Shown: positions 1 to 13,388 of the stretch, piece after piece
How positions within the stretch are numbered: the first letter of the stretch is position 1
How the letters are laid out: the number at the start of each line of letters is the position of its first letter
Assembly (NCBI RefSeq): GCF_004217615.1
Contig: NZ_SHLD01000001.1
Span: 4,030,001 to 4,094,000, forward strand
DNA length: 64,000 bases
Source of the DNA: Micromonospora kangleipakensis
GTDB taxonomy: Bacteria > Actinomycetota > Actinomycetes > Mycobacteriales > Micromonosporaceae
Direction of reading: 5' to 3'
Made by a program: the position numbers and the translations under genes
Notes under the pieces: generated by a model
Database searches by the model: none
Told to the model about the DNA's origin: nothing
Seen by the model: the letters and a program-made list of their open reading frames with translations, nothing else

Positions 1-785
1 GCGCCGCGCCGGCTCACGGTGGCCGGACCCGGCCGGGCGGCGACCAGCCCGTCGGGGTCCGGCGGCTCGGGTCGGGTGGCGTCGCGCGGGACGGTCAGCT
101 CGGCGCGCACCGGCCGGGACCGCAGCGCGGTGAGCATCCGCCGCAGCTTGAGTGCCACGTGCGTGACGAGCGCGGCGACGAAGACCCACGCGCCGAAGTA
201 GTGCGCGGTGTAGAAGTCGAACCCGAACAGGTACGCGTACTGGATGTCCAGCAGGCCGGTGGCGATCTCGAAGAGGATCCCGCCGACCAGCAGCAGCAGG
301 GAGAGCCGTTCCAGCAGCTGTGCCACCGATCGGGCCGGCGGCCAGTCGAAGAGCTTCGGGATGACCGACCAGAGCTTGCCCAGCACGACCGGGATCAGCG
401 TGATCCCGACCGTCACGTGCAGGCCCTGGGTGACCCGGAACAGCCAGGACGGGCGGGTGGGCCAGTCGAACGGCGGCAACCGCAGCCAGCCGACGTCGCG
501 CGGGAAGGCCTGACCGAACTGCGGGCCGTAGGCCAGGTAGTCGAGCAGGCCGGTGAGGAAGACCAGCGGCAGGCCGACGAGCAGCACGAGGCCGTACACC
601 GAGGTGAGCCACGGTCCGCGCAGCGGGCTGCGCCACCGTCCGTCGACGCCGCGCGCGCCGGGCGGCGGATGCTCCGCCAGCAACGCCCATCCCCGCCGGG
701 GGAAGCCGTACGCCGGGCGGCCGGGCGGGTCGGTCCGCGAGCCGGGGCCCGGGTGGTCCGCGGGGGACGTACGGTCGGCGCTCAC
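1..785 (-). CDS. Membrane-anchored molybdopterin oxidoreductase, N-terminal part (cut by window edge)
   Basis: The frame is open from a GTG at 785 to the left edge (about 261 codons), with AGGAGG just upstream deciding the start. After a Pro-rich hydrophilic head of about 60 residues there are four hydrophobic segments (roughly residues 60-85, 118-138, 158-180 and 190-208). Histidines in GLHVTVG, YTAHYFGAW and VTHVALKLRR are candidate haem ligands, as in cytochrome b-like membrane domains. This arrangement is known in actinomycete proteins where a membrane cytochrome-like part precedes a sulfite-oxidase-type molybdopterin domain. The catalytic domain would lie off the window, so the oxidoreductase identity rests on the membrane part and on the neighbouring epimerase/glycosyltransferase genes that often accompany it. 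A stand-alone cytochrome b561-like protein is the alternative. Confidence 0.7.
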   Translation of the reverse strand, partial: MSADRTSPADHPGPGSRTDPPGRPAYGFPRRGWALLAEHPPPGARGVDGRWRSPLRGPWLTSVYGLVLLVGLPLVFLTGLLDYLAYGPQFGQAFPRDVGWLRLPPFDWPTRPSWLFRVTQGLHVTVGITLIPVVLGKLWSVIPKLFDWPPARSVAQLLERLSLLLLVGGILFEIATGLLDIQYAYLFGFDFYTAHYFGAWVFVAALVTHVALKLRRMLTALRSRPVRAELTVPRDATRPEPPDPDGLVAARPGPATVSRRG

Positions 786-1019
786 CGGCCCTCCTCCTGG
801 CTGCTCGACGTGCCGGTCCACCGGCGGTGACGGGAGCCGCGCGTCCGGCGGCCGGCGCGGGCTTCTTCTTCGGCAGGCTACGGGCGGTGCCGGAGGCCCG
901 GCGGGACTTGCCCGATTACGGAAGGCTTACCGGCGCCGGTGGACGACAGATGTTGTGGAATGACTACGGCTGTCGCAACGCGGCCCGCCGTGCCGGCGTG
1001 CCGACCTACGCTGGCGGGC

Positions 1020-2081
1020 ATGCGGGTACTGGTCACCGGCGCGGCCGGGTTCATCGGATCGCAGGTCGCCGACCTGCTCGTCGCCGAGGGGCACGAGCTG
1101 GTGGCGATGGACGCGCTGCTGCCCCAGGCGCACGGCGGGGAGCTGCCGGAGTGGTCGCGGCGGCACGACCCGGTGGTCGGCGACGTCCGCGACCCCGAGC
1201 TGCTCGACCGGCTCCTGGCCGGGGTCGACGCGGTGTGCCACCAGGCCGCGATGGTCGGGCACGGACTCGACCCGTCGGACGCGCCGGCGTACGCCAGCCA
1301 CAACGACTACGGCACCGCGGTGCTGCTCGCCGCGATGCACCGCGCCGGCGTGACCCGGCTGGTGCTGGCCAGCTCGATGGTCGTCTACGGCGAGGGGCGC
1401 TACGAGTGCGCCCGGCACGGCACGGTCCGCCCCGCCCCGCGCCGGTCAACCGATCTGGCGGCCGGCCGCTACGACCCGACCTGCCCGCACTGCCCGTCGA
1501 CGCTCACCCCCGCCCTGGTGCCCGAGGACGCCCCGCTGGAGCCGCGCAGCACGTACGCCGCCAGCAAGCTGGCCCAGGAGCACCTGGCCGCCGCCTGGGC
1601 GCGGCAGACCGGCGGCGGGGTCTGGGCGCTGCGATACCACAACGTCTACGGCCCCCGGATGCCCCGCGACACCCCGTACGCCGGGGTGGCCTCCATCTTC
1701 CGGTCTGCGCTGGCCGCCGGCCGGCCGCCGCAGGTGCTGGAGGACGGCCGGCAGCGGCGGGACTTCGTGCACGTCAGCGACGTGGCGCGGGCGAACCTGC
1801 TGGCGCTGGCCACGCCGCCGCCGCAGCCCCTGACGCCGGTCAACGTCTGCTCCGGCGAGCCGCGCACCGTGGGCGAGCTGGCCGCCACCCTGGCCACCGC
1901 CATGGCCGGGCCGGCGCCGCTGGTCGTCGGCGGCGCCCGCTCCGCCGACGTGCGGCACGTCGTCGCCGACCCCCGCCGGGCGACCGACCTGCTCGGGTAC
2001 ACCGCCCGGGTCGGGTTCACCGACGGGGTCACCGCCTTCGCCACCGACCCGCTGCGCGAACCGGCGGCCCTGACGGTCTGA
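1020..2081 (+). CDS. NAD-dependent epimerase/dehydratase (extended SDR)
   Basis: A 353-residue extended short-chain dehydrogenase. The N-terminal Rossmann motif GAAGFIG sits at about residues 8-14, followed by the SSMVVYGEG strand and the active-site YAASK motif. Proteins of this family epimerise or dehydrate nucleotide sugars in the cytoplasm. A Cys-rich insert (YECARHG and YDPTCPHCPST) between the catalytic Ser region and the YAASK motif is unusual for a UDP-glucose 4-epimerase and could bind a metal; that is inference. The ATG at 1020 was chosen because the glycine motif begins a few residues later; in-frame codons further upstream have no family similarity. The gene is divergent from the molybdopterin oxidoreductase and convergent with the membrane protein at 2110. 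The exact sugar substrate cannot be read from sequence. Confidence 0.85.
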   Translation: MRVLVTGAAGFIGSQVADLLVAEGHELVAMDALLPQAHGGELPEWSRRHDPVVGDVRDPELLDRLLAGVDAVCHQAAMVGHGLDPSDAPAYASHNDYGTAVLLAAMHRAGVTRLVLASSMVVYGEGRYECARHGTVRPAPRRSTDLAAGRYDPTCPHCPSTLTPALVPEDAPLEPRSTYAASKLAQEHLAAAWARQTGGGVWALRYHNVYGPRMPRDTPYAGVASIFRSALAAGRPPQVLEDGRQRRDFVHVSDVARANLLALATPPPQPLTPVNVCSGEPRTVGELAATLATAMAGPAPLVVGGARSADVRHVVADPRRATDLLGYTARVGFTDGVTAFATDPLREPAALTV

Positions 2082-2109
2082 CCGCCGGCGAGCCCTCCCG
2101 CTGGCCGCG

Positions 2110-3507
2110 TCAGGAGACCGTCCACAGCAGGTGGTTGACGGCGAGGGCGGTGCCGGCCTGCCCGAGGAGCCACCAGCGCCGCGTCGACGCCGGCAGGTGG
2201 GCGGTGGCGACCAGCAGCCAGACGGCGAACGGCAGCCAGATCCGCTCCACCTCGGCCTTGCTCAGCCCCGACAGGTCAGCGGCGAGCACCGCCACCGCCG
2301 CGGCCACCGGTAGCAGCACCGTCGGCCCGGCGGTGAGCGTCCGCCCGGCCCGGTCGCGCCAGCCCGCGCCGGGCCGGATCCCGGACCCGATCGCCCCGGC
2401 GCCGGCCGCCACCGCCCGGCGCAGCGCCGGGCCGAGCACCGGGCCGGCGGCGAGCAGCAGCGCCGCCACGTTCGCCCACACCCAGTAGCCGTACGGGCGG
2501 TCGGCCGCCCAGCCCTGGTAGTAGCGCTCCACGACCAGCCGGTAGCCGTCCCACCAGCGGAAGCCGGCCGCGGTGAAGGCGACTCCCACCACCGCGAGGC
2601 CGGCCGTCCCGGCGAGCAGCGCGGCGACCCGGCCGGCGGGCCGCAGCGCCAGCACCGCCAGCGCGAGCAGGCCGACCAGGACGAAGCCGTACGACAGATA
2701 CAGCGCGAAGCCCAGCAGCAGCCCACCGGCGGCGGGCGCCACCCGCCCGCGTACCGCGAGCAGGGCCAGGCCCGCCGCGACCACGCCGGTGAAGAGCCCG
2801 TCGGCGGAGGCGCCCACCCAGACCGCCCCCGGCAGCAGCACCAGGAACGGCAGGACGGCGCGGGCGGCGTCGGCCGCGCCGAGCGCCCGCAACGCCACCG
2901 GTACGGAGATCGTGACGCTCGCCCCGACCAGGACGCACACCAGCGCGGCGGCCACCCCGCCGCCCAGCCCCACCCGGTCCAACCCCACGAAGACCAGCAG
3001 CGCCCCCGGCGGGTGGCCGGCGGTGTGGGTGGACCACGAGTCCGGCCCGAAGTCCAGGATCCGACCGGTGAAGCCGGCCAGCATCGCCGGAACGTCGGTG
3101 ACCCCGGGCACCTCGTGCAGGTACTCCGCCTGCGGGGTGAGCCGCTCGGCGAACCCGGCCGACCAGCCGTCGACCAGGGCCAGCGCCAGCGTCCAGGCCA
3201 CGGACGCCAGGTAGGCCGCGCCGAGCAGGGCGGCCCAGCCGGCGGTGCGGGCCCAGCGCGTACCGGCGCCGAGCACCGCGCCCGCGACCAGCACCGCAGC
3301 CGGGGTGCCCCAGCCCAGGTGTGGCCGCCAGGTCGCGTAGAGCGGGGCGGCGTCGGCGTACAGGCCGACCCCGCGGGCGTTGAGCAGCGCGCCGACCACC
3401 GCGGCGAGCGCGACCAGCGCCGCCTCGACCCCCAGCACGAGCAGGTCGGCTCGGGACCGGCCCGCCGGCGCCCGGACGGCGGCCGCGGGCAGCGTGGTCG
3501 CTCTCAT
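2110..3507 (-). CDS. Polytopic membrane protein, GT-C glycosyltransferase-like
   Basis: A 465-residue protein made almost entirely of hydrophobic Ala/Leu/Val segments, about 10-12 predicted helices. The ATG at 3507 is followed by a short Arg-rich head and then the first helix. A long loop after the third helix contains the polar stretch around GPDSWSTHTAGHPPG. Such a soluble loop with acidic and His residues is typical of lipid-phosphosugar-dependent membrane glycosyltransferases (GT-C fold, for example the GT87/PMT types), but no signature is decisive. It diverges from the GT2 gene at 3643 across 135 bp, which supports a shared role in glycan or glycolipid synthesis. An integral membrane protein of unknown function is the safe reading. 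Confidence 0.65.
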   Translation of the reverse strand: MRATTLPAAAVRAPAGRSRADLLVLGVEAALVALAAVVGALLNARGVGLYADAAPLYATWRPHLGWGTPAAVLVAGAVLGAGTRWARTAGWAALLGAAYLASVAWTLALALVDGWSAGFAERLTPQAEYLHEVPGVTDVPAMLAGFTGRILDFGPDSWSTHTAGHPPGALLVFVGLDRVGLGGGVAAALVCVLVGASVTISVPVALRALGAADAARAVLPFLVLLPGAVWVGASADGLFTGVVAAGLALLAVRGRVAPAAGGLLLGFALYLSYGFVLVGLLALAVLALRPAGRVAALLAGTAGLAVVGVAFTAAGFRWWDGYRLVVERYYQGWAADRPYGYWVWANVAALLLAAGPVLGPALRRAVAAGAGAIGSGIRPGAGWRDRAGRTLTAGPTVLLPVAAAVAVLAADLSGLSKAEVERIWLPFAVWLLVATAHLPASTRRWWLLGQAGTALAVNHLLWTVS

Positions 3508-3642
3508 GTCGACCGGACGGTACGGTCCACGCCGCGCCGGCGGCGGCCGAACGGTGCAAACGTCACCGTTCCGTGGGAAGGGGCGAGCGGGTAAGGGTCG
3601 ATCCATCCCCGTTCGGGCGGATCCGGTCCTAGCGTCGGCGAT

Positions 3643-4308
3643 ATGCCGACCCAGATCGACGTGGTGCTGCCCTGCCTGGACGAGGCCGCCGCGCTGCCCG
3701 GGGTGCTCGCCGCGATGCCGCCCGGATACCGGGCGATCGTGGTGGACAACGGCTCCCGGGACGGCTCGCCCGAGGTCGCCGCCCGGCACGGCGCCCTGGT
3801 GGTGCACGAGCCCCGCCGGGGCTACGGCGCGGCCGTCCACACCGGGCTCGAGGCCGCCGACGCCGAGCTGGTCGCGGTCCTCGACGCCGACGGCTCCTTC
3901 GACCCGACCGAGCTGCCCGCCCTGGTCGCCCCGGTGGCCGGGGGCGCCGCCGACCTGACCGTGGGGCGGCGGCGCCCCGTCCGGGCCGGGGTCTGGCCGT
4001 GGCACGCCCGCGCCGGCACCGCTCTCGTCGCGGCGCTGCTGCGGCACCGGGGCGTACCGCTGCGCGACCTCAGCCCGATCCGGGTGGCCCGCCGCGACGC
4101 CCTGCTCGCCCTGGGCGTCGCCGACCGGGCCTTCGGTTACCCGCTCGAACTGCTGATCCGTGCCGCCGCCGCCGGCTGGCGGATCCGCGAGCTGGACGTC
4201 CGCTACGCCCCCCGGGCCGCCGGCACCCGGTCCAAGGTGTCCGGCTCGGTCCGCGGCACCCTGCGCGCCACCCGCGACTTCGCCGGCGTGCTGCGCAGCG
4301 TCCGATGA
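3643..4308 (+). CDS. Family 2 glycosyltransferase
   Basis: A 221-residue GT-A fold enzyme. It starts with the typical VVLPCLDEAAALPGVL strand-helix, followed by VVDNGSRDGSPEVA and a DADGSFDP motif that supplies the DxD-type metal/nucleotide-sugar site. It resembles the short dolichol-phosphate-mannose-synthase-like enzymes that use a nucleotide sugar and a polyprenyl or other acceptor at the cytoplasmic face. No membrane helix is seen, so it is probably soluble. It is the first gene of a three-gene overlapping run: its TGA at 4306-4308 overlaps the ATG of the next gene by four bases (ATGA), which implies translational coupling. Acceptor and donor are unknown. Confidence 0.85.
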   Translation: MPTQIDVVLPCLDEAAALPGVLAAMPPGYRAIVVDNGSRDGSPEVAARHGALVVHEPRRGYGAAVHTGLEAADAELVAVLDADGSFDPTELPALVAPVAGGAADLTVGRRRPVRAGVWPWHARAGTALVAALLRHRGVPLRDLSPIRVARRDALLALGVADRAFGYPLELLIRAAAAGWRIRELDVRYAPRAAGTRSKVSGSVRGTLRATRDFAGVLRSVR

Positions 4309-4985
4309 CCGTCCTGCTCGTGATGGCCAAGGCGCCCGTGGCGGGCACCGTGAAGACCCGGCTGTGCCCGCCGGCCACCCCGGTCGGGGCGGCCCGGATC
4401 GCCGCCGCGGCGCTGCGGGACACCCTCGACGCCGTCCGCGCCACGCCGGGGGTGATACCCGTGCTCGCCCTGCGGGGACGGCTCGCCGACGCGGAGGAGG
4501 GCGCGGCGCTGACCGCGGCCCTCGCCGGCTGGACCGTCCTGCCGCAGCGCGGCGACGGGCTCGGCGACCGGCTGGCCCACGCCCACGCCGACGTGGCGGC
4601 GGCCTGGCCGGGCCGCCCGGTCCTGCAGATCGGCATGGACACCCCGCAGGTGACCCCGGCGCGTCTGGGCGTCGCGGTCCGGCGGCTGCTCACGGTCGAC
4701 GCGGTGCTCGGCCGGGCCGTCGACGGCGGCTGGTGGGCCCTGGGGCTGCGGGACGCCCGGCACGCGGCCGCGCTGCGCGAGGTGCCGATGTCCACCGCGC
4801 AGACCGGGCGGCGCACCGTGGCGGCGCTCGCGGACCGGGGACTGCGCACCGCCCCGCTGGCCGTGCTGCGCGACGTCGACGAATGGCCCGACGCGCTGGC
4901 CGTCGCCGCCGAGGTGCCGGAGAGCCGGTTCGCCCGGGCGGTGGCGCCGCTGCACCACGCCCTGCGGCGCGGCGGCCGGCCGTGA
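4305..4985 (+). CDS. TIGR04282/DUF2064 family transferase
   Basis: A 226-residue protein with the LLVMAKAPVAGTVKTRL N-terminus that marks the TIGR04282 (DUF2064) family, related in fold to nucleotidyl/glycosyl transferases such as CofC. The motif LQIGMDTPQ corresponds to the conserved GxD strand, and DGGWWALGLRD to the conserved loop that follows. The start overlaps the end of the GT2 gene and its TGA overlaps the GTG of the next gene, so the three are almost certainly co-translated. Family members sit beside GT2 and methyltransferase genes in many actinomycetes; their reaction is not established, and transfer of an activated sugar or phosphate group is inference. Confidence 0.8.
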   Translation: MTVLLVMAKAPVAGTVKTRLCPPATPVGAARIAAAALRDTLDAVRATPGVIPVLALRGRLADAEEGAALTAALAGWTVLPQRGDGLGDRLAHAHADVAAAWPGRPVLQIGMDTPQVTPARLGVAVRRLLTVDAVLGRAVDGGWWALGLRDARHAAALREVPMSTAQTGRRTVAALADRGLRTAPLAVLRDVDEWPDALAVAAEVPESRFARAVAPLHHALRRGGRP

Positions 4986-5743
4986 CCCTCGGCGCCCGCG
5001 CCGCGGGGGAGCTGCCGGCACCCGTCGCGGGTGGCGTCGCGACCCGGCCGGACGGCTTCGCCGCCGCGCTCGACCGCGCACGCGGTCGGCACTGGCTGCT
5101 GCACAGCGACGGGCGGCGCAGCTCGCTGCCGGTGGGGCGCTGGCACGGCCCGCCCGAGCCGGCGAGCGCGGTCGTCGTCGCCCGGTGCGCCGGCCCCACC
5201 CTCGACGTCGGGTGCGGCCCGGGCCGGCTCACCCTCGCGCTCACCCGGGCGGGACACACCGCCGTCGGCGTCGACGTCTCCGCCCAGGCCGTACGCCTCA
5301 CCCGCCGCCGTGGGGCGGTCGCCATCCACCGGGACGTCTTCGCCCGGCTGCCCGGTGAGGGCCACTGGGCCCACGTCCTGCTGATGGACGGCAACATCGG
5401 CATCGGCGGGGACCCGGTCGCCCTGCTCGGCCGGTGCCGTGAACTGATCCGTCCGGAGGGGACCGTCATCGTGGAGCTGGAGCCGCCCGGGGCCGGTCTC
5501 TGGCGCGGGCGGAGCAGGCTGGCCAGCCTCTCCGCGGACGGGGAGCTACGCCGGAGCGGGACGTTCAGCTGGGCCCGACTGGACGCGGTCGCGGTGCACG
5601 ACGTGGCCGCCGCCGCGGGCATGGTCGTGCCGGAGGTGTTCCGGGCCGGCCGGCGCTGGTTCGGCGAACTCGCCGTTCCCGTCCCGCCGGAGGGCGCCGT
5701 GCCCCGGGCGTGCCGCCGCGGCGGGTCGGCGCGGTCGGGGTAG
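4982..5743 (+). CDS. Class I SAM-dependent methyltransferase
   Basis: A 253-residue protein with motif I LDVGCGPGRLT (about residues 73-83), an acidic end to strand 2 (VGVDVS) and the motif IV region HVLLMDGNIG. It is a Rossmann-fold methyltransferase acting in the cytoplasm. GTG at 4982 overlaps the TGA of the upstream gene (GTGA), which fixes the start and shows coupling. It closes the GT2/TIGR04282/methyltransferase run. In other actinomycetes this trio is often followed by a membrane-bound molybdopterin oxidoreductase; here such a gene lies separately at the left edge of the window. Substrate unknown. Confidence 0.82.
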   Translation: MTLGARAAGELPAPVAGGVATRPDGFAAALDRARGRHWLLHSDGRRSSLPVGRWHGPPEPASAVVVARCAGPTLDVGCGPGRLTLALTRAGHTAVGVDVSAQAVRLTRRRGAVAIHRDVFARLPGEGHWAHVLLMDGNIGIGGDPVALLGRCRELIRPEGTVIVELEPPGAGLWRGRSRLASLSADGELRRSGTFSWARLDAVAVHDVAAAAGMVVPEVFRAGRRWFGELAVPVPPEGAVPRACRRGGSARSG

Positions 5744-5950
5744 CCCGGGACGGCGGCCCCGCTCGCCGGGGCGCGGTGGCCCAGCGACCTCCTACCGGGC
5801 CGACCGCGCCGGTATTCGGTTCACCTCCGTCGATCCGCCGATCGGCGTGTCCTCGCCCGCTCGCCCTGCGGCCGGACGGCCACCTGTGCATACTTGCGCG
5901 GTTGATGTTGATCCGGCGGCTCCCCGCCGGCCGCTGGACATGGGTGGTTT

Positions 5951-10462
<4,512 letters not shown>

Positions 10463-10491
10463 CCCGGGACGACCGCTTCGCCGACCCGACG

Positions 10492-11115
10492 TCACCCACC
10501 AGCAGCTGCTCGTCGTGGCCCGGCCGACGACCGTTTTCGGCCGGGCCCGTCGATCAGCGGGGCGATGGCGATGTCCAGCGCCGTCTCCAGGTAGCTGACG
10601 TTTCCGGTCGCCATCAACAGCCCGACGCCGCCCTGCACCGCCGCCAGGATCGATGTCGCCAGTGCACCCGGTGACGACATGCCGGCTCGAACGGCACCGG
10701 CCTCGAGACGGGCGTGCCAGTCCTCGAGCAGCGACGCCACCAGCGGTCCGATCCGCGGATCGGAGTCGGCCAGTTGGCTGGTCAGCGAGCGTAGCGGACA
10801 CTCCCGCCCCTGTTCGCGATACTTCCGGACGACGACCGAACGCCAGACGACCCAGGTGGGCGGTGGCCCGAGCTGGTCCAGGGCCGGCTGCTGATCGGCG
10901 ATGACCTGGGCCGCCTCGTGCGCCGCGACCGCGTAGAGCAGGTCGCCCCGGCCCCCTGGGAAGTAGTGGAAGAGCTGGCTCTTGCTGGTCGCCGTCACCG
11001 AGCGGATGTCGTCCAGCCCGGTGTGCTCCACCCCTCGGGCGCGGATGAGCGCCGCGGCCCCCGCCACGATCCGGTCCCGGGTGGCCGCGCCCTTGGGCGT
11101 CAGGGGGCGCGTCAT
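10492..11115 (-). CDS. TetR family transcriptional regulator
   Basis: A 207-residue regulator. Residues about 8-58 form the TetR helix-turn-helix (TRDRIVAGAAALIRARGVEHTGLDDIRSVTATSKSQLFHYF pattern, with the SKSQLFHYF recognition end), followed by an all-helical ligand domain resembling the TetR_C_6/YxaF-LmrA group (ECPLRSLTSQLADSDPRI). ATG at 11115 is chosen because the HTH begins directly after it. It diverges from the SDR gene at 11209; two identical-type palindromes lie between the genes, one near each start, so the protein probably represses itself and the SDR until a ligand binds. This control model is inference from layout. Confidence 0.9.
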   Translation of the reverse strand: MTRPLTPKGAATRDRIVAGAAALIRARGVEHTGLDDIRSVTATSKSQLFHYFPGGRGDLLYAVAAHEAAQVIADQQPALDQLGPPPTWVVWRSVVVRKYREQGRECPLRSLTSQLADSDPRIGPLVASLLEDWHARLEAGAVRAGMSSPGALATSILAAVQGGVGLLMATGNVSYLETALDIAIAPLIDGPGRKRSSAGPRRAAAGG

Positions 11116-11135
11116 GTGACCCAGCGTACCCCTTC

Positions 11136-11151
11136 TGGACTTGACGGTCCA
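11136..11151. promoter_or_regulatory. TetR operator 1
   Basis: The 16-mer TGGACTTGACGGTCCA has arms TGGAC.../...GTCCA and lies 21 bp upstream of the tetR start. It is an imperfect version of the palindrome at 11172, with centres 36 bp apart. Position suggests autorepression. Confidence 0.7.
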
Positions 11152-11171
11152 AAAATGCCCGAGGCATTCTT

Positions 11172-11187
11172 TGGACCGTACGGTCCA
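11172..11187. promoter_or_regulatory. TetR operator 2
   Basis: The perfect 16-bp palindrome TGGACCGTACGGTCCA lies 21 bp upstream of the SDR start codon, in the region expected for its promoter. It shares the TGGAC/GTCCA half-sites with the site at 11136, which supports one dimeric regulator binding both. Confidence 0.8.
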
Positions 11188-11208
11188 TAAACGGTGAAGG
11201 GGTGTGTC

Positions 11209-11973
11209 GTGGCAGGAAGACTGGACGGGCGTACGGCGCTGGTGACCGGGTCGACCAGCGGCATCGGACGCGTGATCGCCACCGCGTATGCGGCCGAGGG
11301 CGCCTACGTGATCGTGACCGGGCGCCGGGTCGACGAGGGTGGGAAGCGGGTCGCCGAGATCGCCGAGGCGGGCGGCCGGGCGACGTTTGTCCCGGCGGAC
11401 CTGCGAGACGGCGAGGGAGTGGCGGCACTGGCCCGGACGGCCCTGGCTGCCACCGACGGCCGGATCGACATCCTGGTCAACAACGCCGCCGCGCTGGTCG
11501 GTGGCCGGGCGTCGACGGAGACGGACGAGCGCATGATCGACAGGGTGCTGGCCACGAATGTCAAGGCGCCGCTGTTGCTGGCGTCCGCGCTCGTGCCCCC
11601 GATGCTCGACCGCGGCGAGGGTGTCATCGTCAACGTCGGCTCGATCAACGGCATGATCGGGATGAACGGGGCTGCTCTGTACGGCGCGTCGAAGGCCGCG
11701 TTGCACTCGCTGACGAAGTCATGGTCGGCCGAGTGGGGCCGGCGTGGTGTCCGGGTCAACACCGTGGCGCCCGGTCCGACCGAGACGGAGTGGAACGAGG
11801 GGCTGCGCGACCAGTTGAAGCGCCTGGTGGACACCTCGCCCAGCGGGCGGTTGTCCGGCGCGGCCGAGGTCGCCGCCGTGGCCGTGTTCCTCGCCAGCGG
11901 CGACGCCTCGCACCTGCACGGCGTCACGATCCCGGTCGATGGCGGGATGACCGCGGTCCGTGGTTTCATCTGA
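11209..11973 (+). CDS. SDR family oxidoreductase (TetR-controlled)
   Basis: A 254-residue classical short-chain dehydrogenase: cofactor motif TGSTSGIGR (about residues 13-21), NNAA strand, catalytic Ser in VGSINGM and YGASKAA as the Tyr-Lys pair, then the PGPTETEW loop and a C-terminal PVDGGMTAV. The Arg-rich segment TGRRVDE after strand 2 suggests NADP preference. GTG at 11209 has GAAGGGG at suitable distance; the in-frame GTG at 11194 would overlap that site. It is divergent from the TetR gene and preceded by a perfect palindrome, so it is the likely main target. Similar TetR/SDR pairs often act on quinones or carbonyl compounds; substrate here is unknown. Confidence 0.9.
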   Translation: MAGRLDGRTALVTGSTSGIGRVIATAYAAEGAYVIVTGRRVDEGGKRVAEIAEAGGRATFVPADLRDGEGVAALARTALAATDGRIDILVNNAAALVGGRASTETDERMIDRVLATNVKAPLLLASALVPPMLDRGEGVIVNVGSINGMIGMNGAALYGASKAALHSLTKSWSAEWGRRGVRVNTVAPGPTETEWNEGLRDQLKRLVDTSPSGRLSGAAEVAAVAVFLASGDASHLHGVTIPVDGGMTAVRGFI

Positions 11974-12031
11974 CGCAACGGTTGGGGTGTCCGGGGTGGA
12001 GGCGCCGCCCATCCTGGCCACTCCGCCGGGG

Positions 12032-12895
12032 TCAGGGTTTGCGGGCCACCGCGGCGTACATCGAGGCCTGCGCAGCAGGTGTCCGCTGCTCCGGCGGGTC
12101 GTCCGGCCGCCACTCGGTGACCGGGCTGATGCCCGGCGGGATCAGGTCGAGCCCGTCGAAGAACGACGCGAACTCGTCCCGGGCGCGGAACGCCATGTCG
12201 ATCATGCTGGTGGCGGCGGACGGCGCGGCGGTGGCCGCGATGTGCCGGGGCACCAGATCCGTGGTGGCGTGGGAGATCACCAGGTAGCTGCCGGAGGGGA
12301 GGGCCTCGACGAGCCGGCGGGTCACCCCGTACGGGTCGTCGCCGTCGGGGAGGAAGTGCAGAATGGCGACCAGCATCAGCGCGACCGGGCTGGTGAGGTC
12401 GAGCGTTGCCCGCAGGTCGGGATGCCCCAGGATCCGCTCCGGGTCGCGCAGGTCGGCGTCGACGTAGGCGGTGGCGCCGTCGGGCGCGCTGGTCAACAGG
12501 GCGCGGGCGTGCGCCAGCACGATGGGGTCGTTGTCGACGTAGACGACCCGCGACTCCGGCGCGACGAGCTGGGCGACCTCGTGCATGTTCGGGCTGGTCG
12601 GGATGCCGGTGCCGATGTCGAGGAACTGCCGGATGCCGGCCTGCTCGGCGAGGTGGCGGGTGGCTCGCTGCATGAACCGCCGATTCTCGATCACCGTGGT
12701 GCGGATCGCCGGGTACGCGGCGGCCACCGCGTCACCCGACTCCCGGTCCGCGGCGAAGTTGTCCTTGCCGCCGAGCCAGTAGTCGTAGCGGCGGGCGGCG
12801 TGCGGCACCGTCGGGTCGATCCGCGCCGACGGCGGGACGTCCGCCGGCAGGGGTCGCCCGCCCGATCCGAGCGACTCCGACGTGGTCTCGGCCAC
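12032..12895 (-). CDS. SAM-dependent methyltransferase, PF04672 (Methyltransf_19) family
   Basis: A 287-residue protein with the hallmarks of this actinomycete family: IDPTVPHAARRYDYWLGGKDNF near the N-terminus, then QFLDIGTGIPT as the SAM motif, VVYVDNDPIVLAHARALL, and the HFLPDGDDP element. The family has expanded widely in streptomycetes and micromonosporas; most members have no assigned substrate. GTG at 12895 has CTGGAGG five bases upstream; longer in-frame starts reach 13144 but add residues unlike the family. It converges with the SDR gene and has no obvious operon partner. Confidence 0.88.
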   Translation of the reverse strand: MAETTSESLGSGGRPLPADVPPSARIDPTVPHAARRYDYWLGGKDNFAADRESGDAVAAAYPAIRTTVIENRRFMQRATRHLAEQAGIRQFLDIGTGIPTSPNMHEVAQLVAPESRVVYVDNDPIVLAHARALLTSAPDGATAYVDADLRDPERILGHPDLRATLDLTSPVALMLVAILHFLPDGDDPYGVTRRLVEALPSGSYLVISHATTDLVPRHIAATAAPSAATSMIDMAFRARDEFASFFDGLDLIPPGISPVTEWRPDDPPEQRTPAAQASMYAAVARKP

Positions 12896-13199
12896 CGCGA
12901 CCTCCAGGGGCTGTGGGAACGGCACGGCGATCGTACCGACCCGACGGCCGCCCGGCGGCCCCACCGTATCCGTGATGGTGGATGCCGGCGGGTGGCCCGG
13001 GGAGTACGCGACGCGGCGCGCGCCCCCGATCACCGGTCTCCGTCCGCGTGCTGGCGGGTAGCGGTGTGGGTGCCGGGCACCGTGGTCGGATCCGCCCGGG
13101 CGTGGACAGCTGCGCATTGTCCGGGCGCCGCTCTCGGCGGTCACCGTCCGCCCCTCGTCGGCCCGCCCCCGGACCGCCGCTCCTGTTCGGAGGCCCCTG

Positions 13200-13380
13200 G
13201 TGGCCGTCGCCGCGATCGTCGGGAACCAGGTGGGCTACCTGTTCGGCAAGCGGGTCGGGCCGAGCCTGTTCCGCCGGCCCAACTCGGGGCTGTTCAAGCA
13301 GGAGAACGTCCGGCGGGGTCGAGGAGCTGACCACCCGCGGCGCCGGGAAGCCCGGTGCCACGCTCCTGTGCGCGGGCCGC
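13200..13380 (+). pseudogene. DedA family membrane protein remnant
   Basis: The translation from GTG 13200 (VAVAAIVGNQVGYLFGKRVG, then SLFRRPNSGLFKQENVRR) matches the conserved central part of DedA proteins, polytopic lipid-flippase-like membrane proteins. After ENVRR the homology continues in another frame (VEELTTRGAGKPGATLL), showing a frameshift, and then stops. The N-terminal third and the C-terminal half of a roughly 200-residue DedA protein are absent. It sits between the methyltransferase and the marR gene. It is non-functional as seen. Confidence 0.75.
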
Positions 13381-13388
13381 CGCCGCGA

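Noticed and set aside
3508..3545. GGACGGTACGGTCC resembling the TetR operator at 11172
   Set aside because: One arm has CGG instead of CCG, so it is not palindromic; no regulator nearby.
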